Shown in pieces: positions 35,273-44,312 of a stretch of DNA of 64,000 nucleotides. A model generated the notes under the pieces. That model did not search any database, was not told the DNA's origin, and saw only the letters and a program-made list of their open reading frames with translations. The DNA is taken from the NCBI GenBank assembly GCA_029266635.1, contig JAQSWM010000005.1, forward strand, positions 62,001 to 126,000. Direction: 5' to 3'. Made by a program: the position numbers and the translations under genes. Every line of letters starts with the position of its first letter. The first letter of the stretch is position 1. Source of the stretch: Sphingobacteriaceae bacterium. GTDB taxonomy: Bacteria; Bacteroidota; Bacteroidia; Sphingobacteriales; Sphingobacteriaceae.

Positions 35273-35488
35273 ATGGCAGAGATCAGCATCAGCAAGGCAG
35301 ACTGGGAACGTTTAAAACTCAAGATCCAGCGTAAATACAACCATCTTACCGACGAGGATCTTGCATTTGAGCCCGGACAAGAAGATCAGCTGATTGAGCA
35401 CTTGATGTCACGCCTGAAACGTAAACGTGAGTATGTTGTATTTACGTTGAAAAAAGGGCTGGCATTTATTGATACCAATCGCTTATAA
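35273..35488 (+). CDS. CsbD-like small stress-associated protein
   Basis: This 71-residue, hydrophilic, helical protein has a CsbD-like pattern: WERLKLKIQRKYNHLTDEDL (about 11-30) then EPGQEDQLIEHLMSRL (about 33-48). CsbD proteins are small stress-induced proteins of unknown biochemical role. It has its own promoter. The C-terminal 20 residues (KREYVVFTLKKGLAFIDTNR) are less typical. Assignment is to family level only. Confidence 0.65.
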   Translation: MAEISISKADWERLKLKIQRKYNHLTDEDLAFEPGQEDQLIEHLMSRLKRKREYVVFTLKKGLAFIDTNRL

Positions 35489-35612
35489 TCTCCTCAACAT
35501 TATTGCGTTATAGGCTACATTGTTCCCGCTGTGGCAGGGCATAGCTATCAAAAGCATTACAAAACAATTGGGTATTTTTTGTAATTTCAATTAATAATTC
35601 TATTCCGAGAAG

Positions 35613-37334
35613 ATGATGATGAAGCGCAAACTCGTTTCCCTGAAAAAAGTTGTTTTGGTTGGTTGCCTGATTGTGGCCGGGGGCTCTTTTGCTTTCCGCG
35701 ATGATCTGTTTCAGGTATCTAAAAACCTGGAGATATTCACCTCAGTATTCAAGGAACTGAACATAAACTACGTGGATGAGATCAACTCGTCCAAGTTCAT
35801 GAAAACCGGTATCGATGCTATGCTTGACGGTTTGGACCCGTACACAGAATTTGTGCCAGAATCAGACATTGAGGATTACCGAATGAAGTACGTGAGCACG
35901 CAGTACGGCGGAGTAGGAGCAACAATCTTTAATCGTGATGGAAGAGTATTTGTATCTGAGCCTTACCAGGGATTCCCGGCTGCAAAAGCTGATGTGCGGG
36001 CTGGCGATGAAATAATTTCCATCAACGGCATTTCGCTTAAGGGAAAAACGAACGATCAGGTTAGCCTGCTGCTGAAAGGCCCGAAAGGCACTCCGATCAA
36101 ACTGGTTCTGGGACGAGTTGGCGAGGCTAAACCTGTAGAAAAAAACCTGGTCCGCGAGGAGATAGTTCAGGTAAATGTTCCGTATTACGGGATGCTGGAG
36201 AATAACATTGGCTATATTAAGTTGGATAAATTTCTGGAGAATTCAGCTCAGGAGGTAAAGGATGCTTTGGTCGAGTTAAGGAAAAGCAACCCAACCGGTA
36301 TTGTGCTGGATCTAAGAAATAATGGCGGCGGCATCCTGCAGGAATCTGTTAAAATTGTGAACCTTTTTGTTCCAAAAGATGTGAAGGTTGTTATGCAGAA
36401 AGGGCGCAACGCAGAAAAAACCGTCACATATAAAACCTTTGCTGATCCGATTGAGCCTAATTTGCCGCTGGTGGTTTTGGTAAACAACCGTTCTGCATCG
36501 GCATCTGAAATTGTTGCCGGGTCTTTACAGGATCTGGACCGGGCTGTGATCATTGGTCAGCGGAGTTATGGAAAGGGGCTTGTGCAGCAAACGTTCAACC
36601 TGCCTTACAATAGCTTAGTTAAGCTGACAGTTGCTAAATATTACACACCGTCGGGCAGGTGCATACAGGCGCTTGATTATACTCATCGTACTGCGGAAGG
36701 CAATGTTATAAAGGTTGCTGATTCTCTGATTACCGAATATAAAACTAAAGATGGACGTTCGGTTTATGACGGCAGCGGGATTTTCCCGGACATGTTTGTC
36801 AAGCCTGTAGAATACAGTCCCATCACAAAAACACTGGCTGCAAAATCATTCATTTTCGATTACGCTACAAAGTATCGAAACTCAAAGCCAACCATCACTG
36901 ATCCGAAGAAGTTTAGCTTAAGCGATACTGAGTATGCAGATTTTGTGAATTATCTATCCGACAAAGACTATAACTACAGCACCCGTACAGAAAAACTGCT
37001 AAACGACCTGAAAGTTGAAGCCGAAAAGGACAAAAAGCTGAATGATATCAAAGCTGAGTACGATGCGTTGAAAAGCAAGGTATCCTACAGCAAGAAAAAG
37101 GATTTAACGCAATTTAAAGACGAAATAAAACAGGTGTTAGAATCCGAAATTGTATCCAGGTACTATTTTCAAAAAGGTCGCACTGAGTATAGCTTTAAAA
37201 ACGACGACGAGATCAGGGGAGCTTATAAAGTTATAGCAGACAAGTCTATGCTGGCGTCTATCTTAAAAGGCGAGGGCAGCTATAAAACCATTGGTAAGCC
37301 GGGGCAGGATTTTACTGCGAGTGCGGGGAAGTAA
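35613..37334 (+). CDS. S41-family C-terminal processing peptidase (CtpA-like)
   Basis: This 573-residue periplasmic protease starts with a signal-anchor segment (VVLVGCLIVAGGSFAF, about 13-28), followed by a PDZ domain (about 85-180; VGATIFNRDGRVFVSEPYQG) and a tail-specific protease domain. The catalytic Ser is in NNRSASASEIVAG and the Lys in RSYGKGLVQQTF. A helical C-terminal extension (about 440-560) is rich in Lys and Asp. It cuts proteins from the C-terminus. The first of three tandem ATGs (35613) is used, though the later two are equally possible. It is followed by a bidirectional terminator. Confidence 0.94.
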   Translation: MMMKRKLVSLKKVVLVGCLIVAGGSFAFRDDLFQVSKNLEIFTSVFKELNINYVDEINSSKFMKTGIDAMLDGLDPYTEFVPESDIEDYRMKYVSTQYGGVGATIFNRDGRVFVSEPYQGFPAAKADVRAGDEIISINGISLKGKTNDQVSLLLKGPKGTPIKLVLGRVGEAKPVEKNLVREEIVQVNVPYYGMLENNIGYIKLDKFLENSAQEVKDALVELRKSNPTGIVLDLRNNGGGILQESVKIVNLFVPKDVKVVMQKGRNAEKTVTYKTFADPIEPNLPLVVLVNNRSASASEIVAGSLQDLDRAVIIGQRSYGKGLVQQTFNLPYNSLVKLTVAKYYTPSGRCIQALDYTHRTAEGNVIKVADSLITEYKTKDGRSVYDGSGIFPDMFVKPVEYSPITKTLAAKSFIFDYATKYRNSKPTITDPKKFSLSDTEYADFVNYLSDKDYNYSTRTEKLLNDLKVEAEKDKKLNDIKAEYDALKSKVSYSKKKDLTQFKDEIKQVLESEIVSRYYFQKGRTEYSFKNDDEIRGAYKVIADKSMLASILKGEGSYKTIGKPGQDFTASAGK

Positions 37335-37359
37335 ATATTATAAATCTCATTATACCATG

Positions 37360-37386
37360 AAGCCCGTTTTACGGGCTTTGTTGTTT
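37360..37386. terminator. Terminator between convergent S41 and KDG kinase genes
   Basis: AAGCCCGT and ACGGGCTT pair around a TTT loop (37360-37378) and are followed by a T-rich tail. It lies between two converging genes and may serve both. Confidence 0.8.
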
Positions 37387-37389
37387 AAC

Positions 37390-38403
37390 TTACCTCTGCA
37401 CGCTTCCCGAGCCGCCACCCCTCACCAATTCCATCACCTCTGCTACACTAACGTGATTTAAGTCGCCGGGAATAGTGTGTTTCAAAGCAGAAGCTGCAAC
37501 CCCCAACTCCGTAGCCTCACCCAGTGCCATTCCGCTTACCAGGCCATAAATGAAGCCGCTGGCAAAAGAATCGCCACCGCCTACACGGTCAACAATCCGA
37601 ACCTCGTACTGCTTAGCCCGGTAAAACTCCTTTCCATCATACGCAATAGCTGACAAGCCATTGTCCGACGCACTGTGGCTTTGCCTCAACGTAGAAACCA
37701 CATATTTGAAGTTGAACTTCTCCATCATCTGCCCGAACACATCTTTGTATCCATCTTCGGTCAGGTAGCCCGTGGCTTCATTCATGTGCTTGCTTGTGAA
37801 CCCCAGAGTTGTATCCGCTCCCAGGCACACATCCACATACCGGCACAAATCCGACATCACTTCCCGGGCTTTTTCTTTGCTCCACAACTTTTTACGGTAG
37901 TTGAGGTCCATGCTGGTGGTGATGCCCTTCGCCTTGGCAGCCTTTAAGGCAGCGAGCGTAAGTTCGGCAGATTTATCGCTTAAAGCAGGAGTAATCCCGC
38001 TCGTATGAAACCAGGATGCACCTTCAAGTATCGCATCAAAATCAAACTCAGAAGCATCAGCTTCAGCCATCGAAGAATTTGCACGGTCATAAATAACCTG
38101 CGAAGCCCGCATTGAAGCTCCTGTTTCCAGGAAATAAATGCCCAGCCTTTCGCCTCCGCGGATCACATGTTGCGTGTCAACGCCGTACCGGCGCAAGTGG
38201 TTTATCGCCGACTGACCAAGCTGGTTGTCGGGAACTTTGCTCACAAAAAAGCCGTTCAAACCATAGTTGCACAAGGCTGCTGCCACATTGGCTTCGCCGC
38301 CACCATAGGTAACGTCGAAGGTTTCTGCCTGAACAATCCGCCTAAAATCGGCAGGTGAAAGCCGTAGCATGATCTCTCCGAGCGTTACAATTTTTTGAGG
38401 CAT
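37390..38403 (-). CDS. kdgK: PfkB-family sugar kinase, probable 2-keto-3-deoxygluconate kinase
   Basis: This 337-residue ribokinase-fold enzyme opens with TLGEIMLRLSP, has VTYGGGEANVAAALCNYGLN (about 29-48), NYRKKLWS, and the C-terminal anion-hole/catalytic motif VDRVGGGDSFASGFIYGLV (catalytic Asp in GGGDS, about 273-291). It phosphorylates KDG to KDPG with ATP. KDG specificity rests on its divergent neighbour, a KDPG aldolase, and a hexuronate permease, since the motifs are shared by all PfkB kinases. Confidence 0.88.
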   Translation of the reverse strand: MPQKIVTLGEIMLRLSPADFRRIVQAETFDVTYGGGEANVAAALCNYGLNGFFVSKVPDNQLGQSAINHLRRYGVDTQHVIRGGERLGIYFLETGASMRASQVIYDRANSSMAEADASEFDFDAILEGASWFHTSGITPALSDKSAELTLAALKAAKAKGITTSMDLNYRKKLWSKEKAREVMSDLCRYVDVCLGADTTLGFTSKHMNEATGYLTEDGYKDVFGQMMEKFNFKYVVSTLRQSHSASDNGLSAIAYDGKEFYRAKQYEVRIVDRVGGGDSFASGFIYGLVSGMALGEATELGVAASALKHTIPGDLNHVSVAEVMELVRGGGSGSVQR

Positions 38404-38435
38404 GGTGTGAATCGGTTACTTGTTCGATATGCAAT

Positions 38436-38443
38436 CAAAAGTA
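38436..38443 (-). promoter_or_regulatory. Probable -7 element upstream of kdgK
   Basis: On the minus strand this reads TACTTTTG, matching TAnnTTTG, 33 bp before the start codon. No clear TTTG at -33. The 187-bp divergent region may hold an operator shared with the aldolase operon, but I cannot recognise one. Confidence 0.35.
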
Positions 38444-38590
38444 CATTTCTAGACCTATAAAAGAACTCCTGCAGCCAAAAATCACCGGGAACGTTTGCAT
38501 AAATTTATACAGCTAAACGGTAAGATTTACCAGCCTGACTGGTTCAAGTTAGCTCTAATTCTATACATTAGCATCGCGGCAGCCAATATC

Positions 38591-39268
38591 ATGGACAAAA
38601 AATCAGCAATCATTACGCTTATTCAGGAGCAGGGAATTTTACCCCTGTATTTTCATCCTGATCAACAGGTGAGCATTGATCTGTTGCGGGCTTTGTACTC
38701 AGCAGGCATCAGAACCGTAGAATACACCAATCGCGGAGAGCAAGCTTTGGCGAATTTTAAGGCGATGAAGAAAGTCTGTGACTCTGAATTGCAGGATATG
38801 CTGATGGGAGTTGGCACAATCAAAAATGCCGACACGGCAAAGGCTTTTATCGATGCTGGGGCGGCTTACCTCATCAGCCCCGGCTTAGTGGAAGATGTAA
38901 CAAAGGTTGCAGATGAGCACAACATGCTTTGGGTACCCGGATGCATGACGGCAACTGAAATTATCAGGGCAGAACAGCTCGGCGCAAAATTCGTGAAACT
39001 GTTCCCCGGAAATATTTTAGGGCCGGGATTTATGTCGGCGATTAAGGAGCTTTTCCCTGATGTTTTATTTATGCCTACCGGAGGTGTTGAATTAGAAAAA
39101 AATAACATTGCCGGCTGGTTTAAGGCTGGTGTTTGCGCAGTTGGGATGGGAAGTAAACTGGTAAGCAAAGATGTTATGGAACATAAAAAGTATGATGAAC
39201 TGGTTGCCGCCACTAAGGAAGTGCTGGCAATTGTGAAGTCGTGTAAACAGAACCAACCCATACATTGA
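38591..39268 (+). CDS. eda: 2-dehydro-3-deoxyphosphogluconate (KDPG) aldolase
   Basis: This 225-residue class I aldolase splits KDPG to pyruvate and glyceraldehyde-3-phosphate. TVEYTNRGE near 40-48 holds the catalytic Glu, and FVKLFPGNILGPGFM holds the Schiff-base Lys; VGTIKNADTAKAFIDAGA and PTGGVELEKNNIAGWFKAG are further family blocks. The ATG at 38591 fits; an upstream TTG adds 32 unrelated residues. It heads the operon aldolase - permease - dehydrogenase, divergent from kdgK. Confidence 0.94.
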   Translation: MDKKSAIITLIQEQGILPLYFHPDQQVSIDLLRALYSAGIRTVEYTNRGEQALANFKAMKKVCDSELQDMLMGVGTIKNADTAKAFIDAGAAYLISPGLVEDVTKVADEHNMLWVPGCMTATEIIRAEQLGAKFVKLFPGNILGPGFMSAIKELFPDVLFMPTGGVELEKNNIAGWFKAGVCAVGMGSKLVSKDVMEHKKYDELVAATKEVLAIVKSCKQNQPIH

Positions 39269-39274
39269 CCAATA

Positions 39275-40639
39275 ATGGATAAACCTAAAATTGGAAATTA
39301 TCGGTGGACAATTTGTGCCCTGATCTTTTTCGCTACGACGATAAACTACCTGGACCGGCAGGTATTGAGTTTATTACAGCCCCGGCTGGCTGAAGAATTT
39401 GGCTGGTCAAATACTGATTATGCTAACATCACAGCAGCATTTCAATTTGTATATGCTGTTTCTATGCTGTTTGCAGGACGGATTATTGATCGTCTTGGAA
39501 CAAAGTGGGGTTATGCGATTGCACTTATTATCTGGTCGCTGGGAGCCGTGATGCACGCCTATTCGGAGAGTGTAGGTGAGTTGTTTTTACCGGTAGCTAC
39601 CGCAATAGGATTTGCAGGGGCATCGGTTTCGGTGGTGGGCTTTATGTTGTCTAGGGCGGTGCTGGGCTTTGGCGAGTCGGGGAACTTTCCGGCAGCCATC
39701 AAAGCTACGGCGGAGTATTTCCCTAAAAAAGAACGCTCATTTGCTACGGGTATATTCAATTCCGGATCTAACGTAGGCGCTATTCTGGCCCCCGTCACGG
39801 TGCCGCTGATTGCAAGTGCCTGGGGTTGGGAAACGGCTTTCTGGTTCATAGGAGCGTTCGGTTTTTTCTGGCTGATATTTTGGTTCATATTTTACGAAGT
39901 GCCTTCGCGGCAGAAGCGCCTGAGCAAAGCCGAGAGCGATTATATCCACAGCGATGTGGAACAGGTGCTCGAAGTGGATTCCACAACCGCAGCGGCAAAA
40001 GTTTCCTGGTTCAAGCTTCTTGGCTACAAGCAGACCTGGTCATTTGCCTTTGGTAAATTCATGACCGATGGCGTTTGGTGGTTTTTCCTCTTCTGGCTTC
40101 CCGCTTACCTGAAAGCTCAATATGGAATGCAGGGAACAGCAGTTATTTTGCCACTGGCTGTCCTTTACAGCATGACCATGTTTGGCAGCATTGGCGGCGG
40201 GTACTTCCCAACTTACTTTATCAATAAAGGCTATAAACCGTATGACGGAAGGATGCGTGCCATGTTCATTATCGCCCTAATTCCGCTCCTGGTGCTGGCG
40301 GCACAACCGCTGGGGCACATTAGTTTCTGGTTCCCGGTGATATTGATCGGCATTGGAGCATCTGCCCACCAGGCGTGGTCTGCTAATATTTTTACAACTG
40401 TTTCTGACATGTTCCCGAAGAAAACCGTAGCATCTGTTACCGGCATCGGCGGGATGGCTGGAGGCTTTGGCGGCGTGTTTATGACCAAGCTGGGCGGATT
40501 TATTTTTGATAAATACACTGCTTTGGGGCAGATAGAAACCGGTTATACTATTATGTTTGCAATTTGTGCGGTAGCATACATTATTGCCTGGTCGGTAATG
40601 AAATTATTGGTGCCGAAAATGAAAGCAGTAGAAATTTAA
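39275..40639 (+). CDS. MFS hexuronate permease (ExuT/anion:cation symporter type)
   Basis: This 454-residue inner-membrane protein has 12 predicted helices. NYLDRQVLSLLQPRLAEEFG (about 24-43), GRIIDRLGTKWGYAIALIIW, SRAVLGFGESGNFPAAIKAT (about 128-147) and AEYFPKKERSFATGIFNSGS are signatures of the anion:cation symporter family, which includes ExuT. Lying 6 bp after the KDPG aldolase supports a hexuronate (glucuronate or galacturonate) substrate. It differs from the EntS-like MFS gene at 18529. Confidence 0.9.
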   Translation: MDKPKIGNYRWTICALIFFATTINYLDRQVLSLLQPRLAEEFGWSNTDYANITAAFQFVYAVSMLFAGRIIDRLGTKWGYAIALIIWSLGAVMHAYSESVGELFLPVATAIGFAGASVSVVGFMLSRAVLGFGESGNFPAAIKATAEYFPKKERSFATGIFNSGSNVGAILAPVTVPLIASAWGWETAFWFIGAFGFFWLIFWFIFYEVPSRQKRLSKAESDYIHSDVEQVLEVDSTTAAAKVSWFKLLGYKQTWSFAFGKFMTDGVWWFFLFWLPAYLKAQYGMQGTAVILPLAVLYSMTMFGSIGGGYFPTYFINKGYKPYDGRMRAMFIIALIPLLVLAAQPLGHISFWFPVILIGIGASAHQAWSANIFTTVSDMFPKKTVASVTGIGGMAGGFGGVFMTKLGGFIFDKYTALGQIETGYTIMFAICAVAYIIAWSVMKLLVPKMKAVEI

Positions 40640-40651
40640 TTTAAAACGAAA

Positions 40652-42277
40652 ATGCCTGAAGCAGAGCAATTAACATCCATTTTCGTAGCAGAAAACCAAA
40701 TTCCTGAGGAATTTCTGCTCAAGGATGTAATCCATCAGAAGGAATATCTTTCTAATGGCGAAATGAAAAAGTGGGATGGGCCGGTTAGCGAAGTGCTGTC
40801 GCCCGTTTGCATCAAAACTCCCGAAGGATTGAAGCGAAAACTCATTGGAAGTTTCCCGGTTTGTACCGAAAAAGAAGCCATGGAAGCACTTGATGCTGCC
40901 GTTGCCGCTTACAATAACGGTCGCGGAGAATGGCCGACCATGAGCGTTCAGGACCGGATTGCCTGCGTGGAGAATTTCACTAAGAAGATGCTTGAGCAAA
41001 AAGAAATTGTTGCTAAGCTGATCATGTGGGAGATTGGGAAATCGTATGCCGATTCTGTAAAGGAATTTGACCGTACGGTAGAATATATTTATGCAACAAT
41101 TGATGCGCTGAAGGATATAGATCGTGATTCATCGCGATTCCAGATTGAACAAGGTATTGTGGCGCAGATTAGGCGGTCGCCATTGGGAGTTGTGTTGTGC
41201 ATGGGACCGTTCAACTATCCGCTTAATGAAACTTTTACTACGCTGATACCAGCGCTGATCATGGGCAATACGCTCTTGTTCAAACCACCGAAACACGGAA
41301 CCTTATTGCATTACCCCTTGCTTGAGGCATTCCGAAGCTCCTTCCCAAAAGGTGTTGTAAATACAATTTACGGCCGCGGGCACACTATCGTTCCTGCTTT
41401 GATGAAGAGCGGAAAAATAAATGTGCTTACACTGATTGGATCGAGCAAGGTTGCAAATGAGCTGAAGAAACTGCATCCGAAAGTAAACCGCCTGAGAGCA
41501 ATTTTGGGATTAGATGCTAAGAATGCTGCCATCATCACCAAAGATGCCGATATGAAACTGGCGGTTGAAGAAACCGTTTTGGGATCGTTATCGTTCAATG
41601 GACAGCGCTGTACGGCGATAAAGATAGTTTTTGTGCATCGCAGTATTGCACAGGCATTCCTGAAGAACCTCGATGAAGCCGTAGCCAAGCTAAAGGTCGG
41701 AATGCCGTGGGAGAAAGGCGTAAATCTCACTCCTCTTCCCGAGCCTCACAAGCCTGCTTACCTGAAAGAAGTAATAGACGATGCCATTGCGAACGGTGCT
41801 AAAGTCATCAATGAAAACGGGGGCTTGACGGAGGAAACTTTTGTGTATCCGGCAATTGTTTACCCGATCAACAGCAAAATGAAGCTATATCGCGAAGAGC
41901 AGTTTGGACCAGTTATTCCGGTAATTCCGTTCGATGATCTGGAAGAACCAATTGAGTATTTGATCGAGTCCACCCACGGTCAGCAGGTGAGTGTGTTTAG
42001 CAATAATCCTGATGTAATTGCCTCATTAATAGATCCGCTTGTGAACCAGGTTAGCCGCGTGAATATCAACTGCCAGTGCCAGCGTGGGCCAGATGTTTTT
42101 CCTTTCACAGGAAGAAAGGACAGCGCCGAAGGTACCTTATCAGTAGTTGATGCACTGCGTTCATTCTCTATCCGTTCGCTGGTTGCTACCAAACTGAACG
42201 AAAACAACAAACATCTCCTCAACGAGATCATAGAAGATAACAACTCTAATTTCCTGAGCACTAAGTACATCTTCTAA
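40652..42277 (+). CDS. GapN-like NADP-dependent glyceraldehyde-3-phosphate dehydrogenase
   Basis: This 541-residue aldehyde dehydrogenase has the catalytic Cys320 in SFNGQRCTAIKI and the oxyanion Asn188 in CMGPFNYPLN. Family similarity is to non-phosphorylating GAPDH, which oxidises glyceraldehyde-3-P to 3-phosphoglycerate with NADP. It is about 60 residues longer than a classical GapN (about 475). The Glu general base normally in an ELGGK motif is not in place: the segment is LRAILGLDAK, with Gly286 where Glu is usual and Asp288 two residues on. Adjacent KDPG aldolase makes G3P, its predicted substrate. It ends at a terminator. Confidence 0.85.
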   Translation: MPEAEQLTSIFVAENQIPEEFLLKDVIHQKEYLSNGEMKKWDGPVSEVLSPVCIKTPEGLKRKLIGSFPVCTEKEAMEALDAAVAAYNNGRGEWPTMSVQDRIACVENFTKKMLEQKEIVAKLIMWEIGKSYADSVKEFDRTVEYIYATIDALKDIDRDSSRFQIEQGIVAQIRRSPLGVVLCMGPFNYPLNETFTTLIPALIMGNTLLFKPPKHGTLLHYPLLEAFRSSFPKGVVNTIYGRGHTIVPALMKSGKINVLTLIGSSKVANELKKLHPKVNRLRAILGLDAKNAAIITKDADMKLAVEETVLGSLSFNGQRCTAIKIVFVHRSIAQAFLKNLDEAVAKLKVGMPWEKGVNLTPLPEPHKPAYLKEVIDDAIANGAKVINENGGLTEETFVYPAIVYPINSKMKLYREEQFGPVIPVIPFDDLEEPIEYLIESTHGQQVSVFSNNPDVIASLIDPLVNQVSRVNINCQCQRGPDVFPFTGRKDSAEGTLSVVDALRSFSIRSLVATKLNENNKHLLNEIIEDNNSNFLSTKYIF

Positions 42278-42295
42278 GTACGTCTTCTAAAAGAT

Positions 42296-42333
42296 AAAGC
42301 GGCCGACACGTAAATGCGTCAGCCGCTTTTATT
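42296..42333 (+). terminator. Rho-independent terminator after the GapN-like gene
   Basis: AAGCGGCCGAC and GTCAGCCGCTT form a GC-rich stem with one wobble, followed by a T-run, about 20 bp after the stop. It closes the eda - permease - gapN-like operon. Confidence 0.88.
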
Positions 42334-42537
42334 TCTCTTATCCTACCTGTTCTTCTTTATGGATCCTGAAGTTTTTCAAAATTTTAGGGATACAAGCCTT
42401 TTTGAAGTTTAAAGGCGTGTTTTCCATGCGTTTACAATTTTGTTACTTCTCGCTACATTTTTTGTAACGGATATAATACTTCTTGCAGACCTTGTATCTG
42501 CGAAACCTAACCAGTTTTTTACCTAAAACACCTACCT

Positions 42538-44256
42538 ATGAAAAACATGTCCATGTCCGCCCTGGGCGCCTTATGCTTTTTTCCAAGAAAAGCAGCCTTT
42601 TCTTCATTCTGTCTTGGAGTTTTCTTCTGTCTTTTCAGCTGCAAAAAGCTAGTTAATGATGATGGCACCTTAACTGCAGCAGGGCAGAAAGGCATTTCTA
42701 AGAATTCAGCACTTACCGGTAAACCCAATGTATTGCTTATCGTGGTGGACGACCTGAGATATTGGTCTATAAACCGCCTCTACGAAGATGCTGCAAATGA
42801 GCCTTCAGACCCCACTCATGGAAATCGTGGGGGGCTGAACAACATGGTTCCAAAAACGCCAAACATTGATGCTCTTATTGATGGAGGAAATGCGGTAACA
42901 TTTACAAACGCCCATAGTGCAGCAGTAGAGTGCTGCCCATCGCGTACCGCATTTCTGTTCGGAAAGTACCCGCATCAGAGCGGCGTTTACAGAAATGGAA
43001 ATCATTGGTGGACAGCAGTAACAGACGCTAACGCACTAACAAAACAGTTTGTCCAGGATTCAAGATATAAGGTGTATGGGGCAGGAAAAATATTTCACGG
43101 CAACCCAGATGGGCAAGGCAAGTTCTTCAATGCTGCAAGTTCAACAACCTATGGCAACTTTATGGAAACCACGTCCGGAATTGGTACCGGAGGATATACA
43201 ACCGTATCGCCAGCAATCAATAAAGTTGGATATGAGTTCCAGATCATCGACATAAATGCTGGTAAAAGTGATTTCAGCCTTAATATGGCAGATAATGTTA
43301 CCGAAGATGCCAAGGCAGTTACCTTCTGCATCAACAAAATGAAATCCGTAGCAGACGCAAATGCCGGGCTTACGGAAGCTAATAAGTCCGCATTCTTTGT
43401 GGCTTGTGGCATCAGGCGGCCGCACTCACCTTTGATAGTGCCCGACACGTATTTTAATTCAACCAATGCGGCAGTTACGCCCAAAGTGCTGCCGGCAGAT
43501 ACTAACTCGCTACCCGCAAGAGCTCAATTCCTGATTAATAATAATCCCAACATTCCGCCGGATCAGTTGCGAACAAGCTACCAGAACGATTGGAACAATT
43601 ACTTGAAAGCCTATTCTGCTGCAGTAAGTTATACTGATGCCCAGGTGGGCAGGCTAATAAACTACATCGATTCTGATCCTGAACTTAAGTTCAACACCAT
43701 TATCATCCTGGTAAGCGATCATGGTTTCCATTTGGGAGATAAGCACCATACTAAGAAAACCACTTTGTATGAAGAGACAACGAGAATACCGATGGTTTGG
43801 CGAGTGCCCGGACAAGGTACAGGCAATCCGAAGTTCTGCAGAGTTCCGGTCGATCTAATGTCTATTTATCCAACTCTGATGGACTATTGCAATATAAGCA
43901 ACTACCCGGCTATCTCGGGCCGTAATATCAGAGATTTGATAACAAACCCGGCAACTGCGCCAAGTACCGATCTAACCAGTCCGGATTTAGCTCTTACAGT
44001 TATGGACCAGAAATCCTCAACGATCCGGACTGTAAACTATCGCTTCATCCAATACAATGATGGGGGCTCTACAGGTCAGGATTCGGACAAAGAAGAAGTT
44101 TACAACCATGCCGGCACTGCCTATTCCTTTGATCCATGGGAGGCGAGAAACCTTCGCAGCCAAAATCCAACCTTTTTGACGGGGCTCCGTAACAAGAGAG
44201 AAGCTCGAATACAAACCTGGACTCCGATGATTGCGGGAACGCCATCAGATGAATAG
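42538..44256 (+). CDS. Exported sulfatase (iduronate-2-sulfatase-like), lipoprotein
   Basis: This 572-residue enzyme has a lipobox-like signal (CLFSC, Cys35) and a sulfatase fold. NVLLIVVDDLRYW gives the Asp71-Asp72 metal ligands, and CCPSR (132-136) is the formylglycine motif, with Cys132 the residue converted. HGFHLGDKHHTK gives the later His/Lys pair. It removes sulfate from glycans; the DDLR start is typical of iduronate-2-sulfatase-like members. It needs a maturase, which is not in the window. A 30-residue insert follows DDLR. No promoter was identified in the 200-bp leader. Confidence 0.9.
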   Translation: MKNMSMSALGALCFFPRKAAFSSFCLGVFFCLFSCKKLVNDDGTLTAAGQKGISKNSALTGKPNVLLIVVDDLRYWSINRLYEDAANEPSDPTHGNRGGLNNMVPKTPNIDALIDGGNAVTFTNAHSAAVECCPSRTAFLFGKYPHQSGVYRNGNHWWTAVTDANALTKQFVQDSRYKVYGAGKIFHGNPDGQGKFFNAASSTTYGNFMETTSGIGTGGYTTVSPAINKVGYEFQIIDINAGKSDFSLNMADNVTEDAKAVTFCINKMKSVADANAGLTEANKSAFFVACGIRRPHSPLIVPDTYFNSTNAAVTPKVLPADTNSLPARAQFLINNNPNIPPDQLRTSYQNDWNNYLKAYSAAVSYTDAQVGRLINYIDSDPELKFNTIIILVSDHGFHLGDKHHTKKTTLYEETTRIPMVWRVPGQGTGNPKFCRVPVDLMSIYPTLMDYCNISNYPAISGRNIRDLITNPATAPSTDLTSPDLALTVMDQKSSTIRTVNYRFIQYNDGGSTGQDSDKEEVYNHAGTAYSFDPWEARNLRSQNPTFLTGLRNKREARIQTWTPMIAGTPSDE

Positions 44257-44312
44257 ATAGCAGCATCGATTCCTGAGTGCTCTGCACAAACTACCACTAA
44301 CCTAATGATACC

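Noticed and set aside
38495-38590. Upstream extension of the KDPG aldolase
   Set aside because: Depends on a TTG and adds 32 residues not seen in the family. The ATG at 38591 gives the standard start.
42333-42537. Riboswitch or promoter upstream of the sulfatase
   Set aside because: The 205-bp leader has T-rich stretches but no consensus promoter with correct spacing and no recognisable aptamer.
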